Source: Massilia sp. YIM B02443 (GTDB lineage Bacteria; Pseudomonadota; Gammaproteobacteria; Burkholderiales; Burkholderiaceae_D). Taken from it: 57,770 nt of DNA. The notes under the pieces are model-generated. The model was given only the letters and a program-made list of their open reading frames with translations, was not told the DNA's origin and did no database searches. Below are positions 25,471 to 32,430 of this stretch, in pieces. How positions within the stretch are numbered: the stretch's first letter is position 1; every line of letters begins with the position of its first letter. Location of the stretch: assembly GCF_030411955.1 (NCBI RefSeq), contig NZ_JASNRA010000018.1, positions 1 to 57,770 on the forward strand. The letters run 5' to 3'. The translations under genes were made by a program, and so were the position numbers.

Positions 25471-26352
25471 TCACAGCGTGGAGGCGGAGCGCGCAGCGCC
25501 TTGCGCCACCGTGGCGGGCGGCGTGGCGGGAGGTATCGCGGCCGGCGGCATCGAGCCGAGGTAGTCCGCAACGGCGCGCATGTCGTCGGGGTTCATGCGG
25601 CGCGCGATGTCATCCATCAGCTTCTGCGGCGAGTTCTTGCGCTCGCCCGCATGCCATGCCGCCAGCTGGGCGAAGATGTAGTCGGGCTGTTGGCCGGCCA
25701 AGGCCGGGAAGCCGGGCGCGACGCCCTCGCCGCTCATGCCGTGGCAAGAGAAGCAGGCCGGGACGTTGGATTTCCAGTCGCCTTTTTCGGCGATCAGCCT
25801 GCCGCGTTCCAGGTTGCCGCCCAGGCTGGGCGCCAGCGTGGTGCGCAGCTCGATGCCGGCGTAATAGCGCGCCAGCTTCTCGATATCCTGATCGGTCAGT
25901 GCGCGTGCCACGAAGGCCATCGACTCGTTGTGGCGCAGGCCCGAACGGAAGTCCTCCAGCTGCTTGGCCAGGTAGGCGGCCGGCTGGCCGGCCAGGCGCG
26001 GCGTGCTGAGGCTTCCCTCGCCGGCCGCACCGTGGCAGGAGGCGCAGCTCCAGGCCTGGCCCTTGCCGGCGGCGACGATCTGCAGCGTTGCCGCATCGGC
26101 CTCGCCCAGGCCGCGTGCCGCTGCCGGCGGCGCAAGCGCAGCCCGCACCGCGGCCGGGGCCTGCTGTTGTTTGGCCTGCAGCGCCCGCCGCTGCGCCTGG
26201 TACTCGGACACATAGGTCAGCAGGCCCCAGAAGGCCAGCGCGAACACGAGCGCCACCACGAACAGGGGAACCGGGCGCGTGCGCTCCCATGGATCGAAGG
26301 CCTCGTCAACTTGCGGCGCTGCCGGGCGCTTGCCTGGATCGTTCTCGTTCAT
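25471..26352 (-). CDS. Membrane-anchored diheme cytochrome c (CcoP-like role)
   Basis: A 293-residue protein. A single TM anchor (about 30-48) follows a cytosolic DPWERTRPVP segment. Two c-type domains have CASCHGAAGEG (103-107) and CFSCHGMSGEG (200-204), resembling cytochrome c4. It overlaps ccoO by 4 bp. Known: canonical CcoP is also an N-terminally anchored diheme subunit that receives electrons. No canonical ccoP or ccoQ lies here, so this is probably its functional substitute (inference). Confidence 0.8.
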   Translation of the reverse strand: MNENDPGKRPAAPQVDEAFDPWERTRPVPLFVVALVFALAFWGLLTYVSEYQAQRRALQAKQQQAPAAVRAALAPPAAARGLGEADAATLQIVAAGKGQAWSCASCHGAAGEGSLSTPRLAGQPAAYLAKQLEDFRSGLRHNESMAFVARALTDQDIEKLARYYAGIELRTTLAPSLGGNLERGRLIAEKGDWKSNVPACFSCHGMSGEGVAPGFPALAGQQPDYIFAQLAAWHAGERKNSPQKLMDDIARRMNPDDMRAVADYLGSMPPAAIPPATPPATVAQGAARSASTL

Positions 26353-26981
26353 CGCTGTTCTCCCTTGGACAAGGCGTAGCCTTCGTCGCGGACGGCTTCG
26401 CCCGCCGGCGCCGCCGGATAGGTTCGGTTCAGTCCCTGCAGGTAGGCCGCCAGGTCGAGCGCTTCCTGGCGCGCCACCACGACCTCGCCCTTCGGCTGGA
26501 ACTCTGGGGGCAGCTTGACGACGACATCGCCCGGCGCGGCGTGCTTCTTGCGCTCGAACAGGTAGGGGTAGGCGGGCATGATGCTCCAGTCGAAGATCGC
26601 ACGCGGCTGGTACAGGTGGGTCAGGTGCCAGTCGCGGCTCGGCAGGCGCGCGCCGACATTGAGAAGGTCGGGACCGGTTCGCATGGTGCCCAGCTGGTGC
26701 GGGCGGTCATGGGCGAAGTCGGCCGCGGTCGGAGGCCGCCCCCAGCCTTTCGACAGGTCGGCCAGGGTCTGCCCCGCCGCGCGCGGCTGCTGGCTGTGGC
26801 AATAGACGCAGCCCTGGTTGATGTACTGCTGGCGTCCCGCCAGTTGCTGCGGCGTGTAGTCGGCCAGGCCGGGCGCCGGCGCCTGGTCACGGATCTGGGC
26901 GCCGGGGATCACCACCAGCATCAGGGTCGCGAAAGCGAGGATGGCGATGGCGCCGACGAAAATCGGAATGAGGCGGTTCAT
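26349..26981 (-). CDS. ccoO: cbb3-type oxidase monoheme subunit CcoO
   Basis: A 210-residue protein with an N-terminal TM helix (6-27) and one heme site, CVYCHSQQ, at 58-62. It shows typical CcoO features: GWGRPPTAADFAHDRPHQLG TMRTGPDL, RDWHLTHLYQPR, and SIMPAYPYLF, whose Met is the usual axial ligand. It lies 3 bp after ccoN and overlaps the next cytochrome gene by 4 bp. CcoO passes electrons to the CcoN heme b. Confidence 0.92.
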   Translation of the reverse strand: MNRLIPIFVGAIAILAFATLMLVVIPGAQIRDQAPAPGLADYTPQQLAGRQQYINQGCVYCHSQQPRAAGQTLADLSKGWGRPPTAADFAHDRPHQLGTMRTGPDLLNVGARLPSRDWHLTHLYQPRAIFDWSIMPAYPYLFERKKHAAPGDVVVKLPPEFQPKGEVVVARQEALDLAAYLQGLNRTYPAAPAGEAVRDEGYALSKGEQR

Positions 26982-26984
26982 GGA

Positions 26985-28592
26985 TCAGGCTCCAGCGTTG
27001 GCAGCGGCGGGCGCCTCGCCGGCGATGGCCGTGCGCAGGGTGCCCTTGCCCATCAACAGGGCGGCGATGTGGAAGGCGAACACCAGGTGGCCCAGTGTCA
27101 TCAGGCTGCCGCCAAGCGAGCGCGCCTGCAGGTAGGGGATGGTCGCCCGTGTGACGGACTCGAACGAACGGCCCGTGTCGAGCAGCCCCACGCCCTGCAG
27201 CCATCCGCCCGCGGAGACCGCCAGGAAATACACCGCGAAGCCGCCGACCACCAGCCAGAAATGCAGCTTGAGCAGGCGCGGCCATGGCCAGTCGCGCCCG
27301 GTCAGGTAGGGCAGCATGTAGTAGAAGGCGCCGAACAGCACCATGCTGGTGAATCCGTAGGCACCCAGATGGGCATGGCCGACCGTATAGTGCGTGAAGT
27401 GGGTGACCGAGTTCACCGGGCGCAGCGCCTGTAGCGAGCCCTGGAACGAGGACAGCGTGTACATCAGCGCGCCCAAGGCCACGAAGCGCAAGGCCACCGA
27501 CTGCTTCAAGGCCCAGGCGTTGCGGGCAACCGTGGTGTGCTGGTTGATCGCGACCGCGATCACCGGGATGAACATCATCACGCTATGGACGATCGACAGC
27601 GTCACCAGCCAGGTCGGCACCGGGGCGCCGATCAGGTGATGGATGCCGACCTGGCTGTAGAACAGCGCCAGGCCCCAGAAGCCGAGCAGCGACAGGCTGT
27701 ACGAATAGACCGGCTGGCCCACGATCTTCGGGATCATGTAATAGGCGGTTCCCACGCCGAGCGGGGTCAGCCACAGGCCGAGCACGTTGTGCGCGAACCA
27801 CCAGTTCACCGTGGCGTGCTGCACCCCGGCATGCAGGCCAGGCAGGTTGGCGATGAGGTACAGCACCGGGAACCACACCAGGCCGCCCAGGAAGTACCAG
27901 CCCGACACGTAGATGTGGTGCGACTTGCGGTGGCGTGCCGTCATCACCAGCGGGAAGGCCAGGCAGGCACCGCCCACCGCGAGCAGCAAGCCGATCTGCC
28001 AGGGGATCTCGAGCCATTCGACGCCTTGGGTGTAGCCCAGGCCGATGGCAGTCACACCCATGCCGACGCCGATGGTCCAGACCATGGCGCCGAATATGGC
28101 GACGCCCGGGTGACGCAGTGGCGTGTGGAAGATGCGCGGTACGATCCACAAGGCCGAGGCGATGCCGGCGACCGACAGCCAGCCGTAGGCGACCAGGTTC
28201 AGGTGCATGCTGCGCATGCGTCCGAAAGTGAGCGGCGCGTGGCCTACGAGCCAGTCCGGCAGGTGCAGCTTGAGCGAAGCGATCACGCCGAACACCGAGC
28301 CCAGCACCAGCCAGAACGCCGCCACGGCCGCCATCAGCAACACGGTGCGGCGCCCGGCGACGTCGATCCGTTCACGGATCACGTCGAAGCGGTGGGCATG
28401 GGAGCCTTGCGGCGCACGGCCGAAAGCGGTGGTGTCGTCGGGCGCGGCGGTCTCGCCCGGCTCGAAGATCGTGGAGGCATCGCTTTGCGACAGTGCGAAC
28501 TGGCGGCGGGCGATGGCCCAGATCAGGAAGCCGAGCGCGGCAAGCGACGCGCCGAAGCTCAGCGCGAGCAGTAGTCCAATGGTAATGGGCAT
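26985..28592 (-). CDS. ccoN: cbb3-type cytochrome c oxidase catalytic subunit CcoN
   Basis: A 535-residue protein with about 12-14 TM helices and the heme-copper ligands: MHLNLVAYGW (heme b His), FAHNVLGLW and GIHHLIGAP (CuB histidines), and HFTHYTVGHAHLG (heme b and b3 histidines). It reduces O2 to water with high affinity. The ATG at 28592 is preferred: AAGG lies about 8 nt upstream and MPITIGLLLALSF is the first TM. An earlier in-frame start adds 31 non-conserved residues. It leads the operon; an FNR-box-like sequence lies about 115 bp upstream. Confidence 0.92.
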   Translation of the reverse strand: MPITIGLLLALSFGASLAALGFLIWAIARRQFALSQSDASTIFEPGETAAPDDTTAFGRAPQGSHAHRFDVIRERIDVAGRRTVLLMAAVAAFWLVLGSVFGVIASLKLHLPDWLVGHAPLTFGRMRSMHLNLVAYGWLSVAGIASALWIVPRIFHTPLRHPGVAIFGAMVWTIGVGMGVTAIGLGYTQGVEWLEIPWQIGLLLAVGGACLAFPLVMTARHRKSHHIYVSGWYFLGGLVWFPVLYLIANLPGLHAGVQHATVNWWFAHNVLGLWLTPLGVGTAYYMIPKIVGQPVYSYSLSLLGFWGLALFYSQVGIHHLIGAPVPTWLVTLSIVHSVMMFIPVIAVAINQHTTVARNAWALKQSVALRFVALGALMYTLSSFQGSLQALRPVNSVTHFTHYTVGHAHLGAYGFTSMVLFGAFYYMLPYLTGRDWPWPRLLKLHFWLVVGGFAVYFLAVSAGGWLQGVGLLDTGRSFESVTRATIPYLQARSLGGSLMTLGHLVFAFHIAALLMGKGTLRTAIAGEAPAAANAGA

Positions 28593-28706
28593 GGCCTTGA
28601 AATGGTAGCGGGCTGCGCCAGGCTGGACACTGCCCTGTTCACGGGTTCGCAAACTCAGAACCGCGCTGATTGTCGAACAGGTCACGTCATCGACGTGTGC
28701 CGTGTA

Positions 28707-28720
28707 TTGATTACGGGCAA
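28707..28720. promoter_or_regulatory. FNR/Anr-box-like site upstream of ccoN
   Basis: TTGAT-TACG-GGCAA matches the FNR box TTGAT-N4-ATCAA at 8 of 10 fixed positions. It is about 115 bp upstream of ccoN. Known: cbb3 oxidase operons are commonly induced at low oxygen by FNR-type regulators. Function is inferred. Confidence 0.5.
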
Positions 28721-28755
28721 TTCTTCGTTGCGGAGTGGGATGCTACGCGGCGCCG

Positions 28756-28772
28756 ATTAAGGCAGGATTAAG
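28756..28772. promoter_or_regulatory. ATTAAG direct repeat with 11-bp period
   Basis: ATTAAG-GCAGG-ATTAAG, an exact hexamer repeat in the ccoN/GT2 divergent region; on the minus strand it reads CTTAAT-N5-CTTAAT. This matches the PmrA-box layout of CTTAA-type hexamers spaced by 5 bp. Either neighbouring operon could be the target. Confidence 0.55.
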
Positions 28773-28848
28773 GAATGCCGTCGTACCGGACTGTCGTCCG
28801 TGACCGGGAATGGCGCGGGCGCTGCCACGACCTGCGTCCGCATTATTG

Positions 28849-28865
28849 TTTAACGGGAATTTAAC
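28849..28865. promoter_or_regulatory. TTTAAC direct repeat with 11-bp period before the GT2 operon
   Basis: TTTAAC-GGGAA-TTTAAC is an exact repeat about 100 bp upstream of the GT2 start. It uses the same hexamer type and spacing as the array at 32235-32273, so both are likely bound by one OmpR-type regulator (inference). Confidence 0.55.
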
Positions 28866-28966
28866 GTCGACTGGTGCAGAATGATGTTGGGCAAGACATA
28901 TCAAGTCGTGCACGCTGTCCGCTCATCGAACGCCACAATAAACGTCTTCATAAATGATTGAACAAC

Positions 28967-29731
28967 ATGTCTGAGGAAACAAACGACAAGCAAGCATTCC
29001 TGGTATCGGTGCTGATTCCGGCAAAGGACGAGGCCGGCAACATCGGGAACCTGGTGGACGAGGTTCATCGCGCCCTCGCCGGCCGCTATTCGCATGAGGT
29101 AGTCCTGGTCGACGATGGTAGCAGCGACGACACCGGCGCTGTGTTCCTGCGGCATTGCCAGCAATCGGGCACGCCGGCGCGGCTGATCCGCCATGCGCGC
29201 AGTGCCGGGCAGAGTACGGCACTGTGGACCGCCGCGCGCCACGCCGCCGGGCGTTTTTTCGTCACGATAGACGGTGACGGCCAGAACGACCCGGCCGACA
29301 TTCCGGCACTGGTGGCACAGGGGCTGACCCTGGAAGAGAAGCACCCGCATTTCTGCATTGCCGGCTTCCGCAAGAACCGGCGCGACACGCGCTGGAAGAA
29401 ACTCCAGTCGCGCATCGCCAATGCGGTGCGCCGCAGCATACTCGACGACGGCGTACCCGATACCGGCTGCGGCCTCAAGCTGGTGCCGCGCGAAACCTGG
29501 CTTGGCCTGCCCTATTTCGACCACATGCACCGCTTCGTGCCGGCGCTGGTCAAGCGCCTGGGCGGCGTTATCGCGGTAGTGCCGGTGCACCATCGGCACC
29601 GTACCGCCGGCGTATCGAAATATACCGCCTGGAACCGGCTGTGGGTCGGCATCGTCGACATGTGGGGGGTCAGCTGGCTGATCCGGCGCAGCAAGCTGCC
29701 GCTGATCGAACGCATGGAAGTGCGGCAATGA
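28967..29731 (+). CDS. Family 2 glycosyltransferase (DPM1/ArnC-like)
   Basis: A 254-residue cytosolic GT2. Features: VSVLIPAKDEAGNIG, EVVLVDDGSSDDT, DxD-type metal site IDGDGQNDP (102-109), and the C-terminal HHRHRTAGVSKYTAWNR loop seen in polyprenyl-phosphate sugar synthases. It lacks the two C-terminal TM helices of ArnC. It is coupled to the TVP38 gene (4-bp overlap) and to an ArnT-like transferase, so it probably loads a sugar onto undecaprenyl phosphate. The sugar could be GalA or GlcA from the ugd cluster (inference). Start 28967 (ATG) is chosen over a TTG 9 bp earlier. Confidence 0.85.
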   Translation: MSEETNDKQAFLVSVLIPAKDEAGNIGNLVDEVHRALAGRYSHEVVLVDDGSSDDTGAVFLRHCQQSGTPARLIRHARSAGQSTALWTAARHAAGRFFVTIDGDGQNDPADIPALVAQGLTLEEKHPHFCIAGFRKNRRDTRWKKLQSRIANAVRRSILDDGVPDTGCGLKLVPRETWLGLPYFDHMHRFVPALVKRLGGVIAVVPVHHRHRTAGVSKYTAWNRLWVGIVDMWGVSWLIRRSKLPLIERMEVRQ

Positions 29732-30432
29732 AAGCCGAACTGAAACTGCTGTTCAAGCCGCTGCTGCTGAGCTGCCTGCTGGCGCTGGGCTTTGCCTCCC
29801 TCCATTTCCAGTGGTGGGGATCCTTCACCGAAATGGACCTGCTGGACCGGCTGTTCGAACGACATTGGACGATTGCCTGGCCTGTTTTCGTGATCATCGG
29901 CGTCGTGTACACCGCGCTCGGGGGCCCGCGCCAGCTGCTCGCCTTCAGTTGCGGTTACTTGATGGGGGGCTTGGCGGGTGCGCTGCTGAGCACCCTTCTT
30001 ACCGGATTCGGCGCCCTGCTGGCGATCTACTGGGTGCGCAATATCGGCATGGAGCGCATGCTCAGGCGCCATGGCGAACGCGTCGCCTTCATCCGCAGGC
30101 TGCTGGCGGAGGACACCTGGCTGTGGATCTGCACGGTACGCCTGATGCCGGTCGGCAGCAACCTGGCGACCAATATCGCGGTGGCGCTTGCCAGGCTGAG
30201 CATACCGGCGGTGTTCTGGGGCAGCCTGCTGGGCTACCTGCCGCAAATGCTGCTGTTCAGCTTTGCCGGCGCAGGCCTGGCCTTGCAGGACGAGCAGCAG
30301 CTCTGGATCAGCCTGCTGATGCTGGTGCTGTCCACGGCGCTCGTGCTCTATCTCTACCATCATGGCTTCAAGCAGCGGCTACAGGAAATCCGAGGACAAA
30401 CGCATGCAACTCCCATCCAATCCCAGTGCTAG
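29728..30432 (+). CDS. TVP38/TMEM64 (DedA-related) membrane protein
   Basis: A 234-residue protein with about 5-6 TM segments. Characteristic parts: FSCGYLMGGLAGALLSTLLT, RLMPVGSNLATNIAVALARL, PAVFWGSLLGYLPQMLLFSF. Known: DedA/TVP38-related proteins include flippases that recycle undecaprenyl phosphate. Placement between a polyprenyl-phosphate-sugar synthase and an ArnT-like enzyme suggests it moves the lipid carrier or lipid-linked sugar across the membrane (inference). It overlaps GT2 by 4 bp and the next gene by 29 bp. Confidence 0.85.
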   Translation: MKAELKLLFKPLLLSCLLALGFASLHFQWWGSFTEMDLLDRLFERHWTIAWPVFVIIGVVYTALGGPRQLLAFSCGYLMGGLAGALLSTLLTGFGALLAIYWVRNIGMERMLRRHGERVAFIRRLLAEDTWLWICTVRLMPVGSNLATNIAVALARLSIPAVFWGSLLGYLPQMLLFSFAGAGLALQDEQQLWISLLMLVLSTALVLYLYHHGFKQRLQEIRGQTHATPIQSQC

Positions 30433-32131
30433 GCAAGACGCAAGCTGGTGGCCGTGGATCGCTGCCCTGCTGATCGTGGTCCTGTTCGCCGGCATCGGGC
30501 TGCGCGACCCCTGGCCTGCCGACGAGCCGCGCTTTGCCCAGGTCGCCCGCGAAATGGTGGAATCGGGCCGTTGGCTCTTCCCCACGCGCGGCGGCGAGTT
30601 CTATCCGGACAAGCCGCCCGTCTTCATGTGGCTCATCGCGCTCTTCTACCAACTGACCGGACAACTGAAGATCGCATTTCTGCTGCCCAGTGCGCTGGCG
30701 GGCCTGGGGACGCTGTGGCTGGTATTCGACCTCGGGCGGCGCCTGTGGGGAGAGAAGGTCGCGCGTTCGGCTGTGCTTGCGCTCGCGTTCACGCCGCAGT
30801 TCCTGCTGCAGGCCAAGGGCGCGCAAATCGATGCGCTGGTCTGCTTCTGGATCACCCTCGGCTGCTACGGACTGCTCCGTCACTTTCTGCTCGGTCCGGC
30901 CTGGGGCTGGTATGCCGCCAGTTGGGTGGCGATGGCCCTGGGCATCGTGACCAAGGGCGTCGGTTTCCTTCCCGCACTGATGCTGATACCGCTGGCGATC
31001 TGGGGCCGCCCCGCCACCGCGTCCGGGCGGCAGGTCTGGTCCATGCGCGCGTGGTGGGGACCGGCCCTGTTGCTGGGCACACTGGCGCTGTGGCTGGTGC
31101 CGATGTGGATCGCGGTCGAACGCATCCAGAGTCCGGAACTGCTGGCCTACCGCGACAACATCCTGCTCAGGCAAACCGCTGAACGCTATGCCAATGCCTG
31201 GCATCACATCAAGCCCTGGCACTACTACCTGACGATTGCGCTGCCGAGCATGTGGTTTCCGCTGGCCGTGCTGTTCCTGCTGCGGCTGCGCAGCATCAGG
31301 AAGCTGTGGCCCTCCAGCGCCGCGCTGCGCGTACTGCTGAGCTGGGTTGCACTGGTGTTGCTCTTCTTTTCCATCAGCCCCGGCAAGCGCGAGGTCTACA
31401 TCCTGCCCGCGCTGCCGATGTTCGCCCTGGCGCTCGCCTACGTCTGGGAACAGGCGCCGGCAGAAGGGCGCCGCGGCACGGCTGTCGTGTTGCGTGCGGC
31501 GCTCGCGATCATGGGGCTGCTGCTGATCCTGCTTGCGGCGGTCGCGCTGTTTGCCCCCGAGCACCTCCCGTCCCGGGCGGACGACTATGCCGACGCCGTC
31601 GCGGCGCTGGCTCCGGGCTTGCTCGTCCTCGGACTGGCGCTGTCGGGCATTGTCTGGCTGTTGCGCAAACGCGCATTGTTCGAACAGCTCGCCCTGGCCA
31701 GCGTGCTGACCTGGCTGTTCGTCTCTTTCTGGCTATGGCCCATCCTCAACCCACTTCGGACGCCGCGCGCCATCATGCAGGAACTCGAACGACGCCTTGC
31801 CCCGGAAGCGGAAGTGGGCATGCTCGAGTTCAAGGAACAGTTCCTGTTGTTCGCAGACCGGCCTCTGGTCCACTTCAGCTATCTGGCGCCGCTGCCGCGG
31901 CAGGAATGGAATGCCTGGCGCTGGATGCGCGCAGACCCGACGCGCGTGCTCCTCCTCCCCGATGGCCTGGCCTTGCGCTGCTTCGACCTGGCGAAGAAAC
32001 GCGTTCTTGGCGAAGCCCATCGCCGCAACTGGGTTCTGCTCGATGCCTCGTCCGCACGTGAAAGCTGCGATGCGGCTGCCGATCACGCCCCCTACCGCTA
32101 CGTACCGGTGAAGAAGGATATCCTTCAGTGA
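30404..32131 (+). CDS. ArnT-like GT39 lipid A/glycan transferase
   Basis: A 575-residue polytopic protein. The first periplasmic loop has the catalytic acidic pair DPWPADEPRFAQ (Asp40-Glu41), followed by FPTRGGEFYPDKPP, a hallmark of ArnT. About 12 TM segments precede a periplasmic C-terminal domain from about 470. Known: ArnT moves L-Ara4N from undecaprenyl phosphate to lipid A. No arnA, arnB or arnD is present in the window, so another sugar is likely. GAGGA lies about 8 nt before ATG 30404. It ends the GT2-TVP38-ArnT-like operon. Confidence 0.87.
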   Translation: MQLPSNPSARQDASWWPWIAALLIVVLFAGIGLRDPWPADEPRFAQVAREMVESGRWLFPTRGGEFYPDKPPVFMWLIALFYQLTGQLKIAFLLPSALAGLGTLWLVFDLGRRLWGEKVARSAVLALAFTPQFLLQAKGAQIDALVCFWITLGCYGLLRHFLLGPAWGWYAASWVAMALGIVTKGVGFLPALMLIPLAIWGRPATASGRQVWSMRAWWGPALLLGTLALWLVPMWIAVERIQSPELLAYRDNILLRQTAERYANAWHHIKPWHYYLTIALPSMWFPLAVLFLLRLRSIRKLWPSSAALRVLLSWVALVLLFFSISPGKREVYILPALPMFALALAYVWEQAPAEGRRGTAVVLRAALAIMGLLLILLAAVALFAPEHLPSRADDYADAVAALAPGLLVLGLALSGIVWLLRKRALFEQLALASVLTWLFVSFWLWPILNPLRTPRAIMQELERRLAPEAEVGMLEFKEQFLLFADRPLVHFSYLAPLPRQEWNAWRWMRADPTRVLLLPDGLALRCFDLAKKRVLGEAHRRNWVLLDASSARESCDAAADHAPYRYVPVKKDILQ

Positions 32132-32234
32132 ATCAGGGCGGAACGACGGGTGCCGGGTGCTGGTCGACGGCGCCGCCAGGCTTCATCGGCTGCTGGGATA
32201 ATTAGACGCTATCGGCCGCTTGCATTCGATTTGG

Positions 32235-32273
32235 TTTAACGCGATCTTAACGGCGCCTTAACGCCGTCCTAAC
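32235..32273. promoter_or_regulatory. Four hexamers at 11-bp period (PmrA-box-like array)
   Basis: TTTAAC (32235), CTTAAC (32246), CTTAAC (32257) and CCTAAC (32268) are spaced exactly 11 bp, with CCTAAG at 32283 slightly out of phase. This is the layout of tandem OmpR-family response-regulator sites. It lies about 160 bp before the sulfatase gene. The nearest candidate regulators are those at 38703 and 8344. Bases 32132-32430 hold no gene. Confidence 0.65.
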
Positions 32274-32430
32274 GGCGCTTGTCCTAAGATCGCCCTCCAC
32301 TTTCCCCTATGCACTATTCGCTTCCCCTGCGATGGGAGACTTCCTGTCTTAGCGGCGGTCCACGTCAACCGCGCCTGCCTGGAGTGCGGCAGTATTTTTG
32401 AGCGACTGACAACCCCATCCGCAAATATCT

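Noticed and set aside
27537..28574. Long plus-strand frame opposite ccoN
   Set aside because: Rich in His/Asp/Gln/Arg with no hydrophobic core. The ccoN ligands on the other strand explain the sequence.
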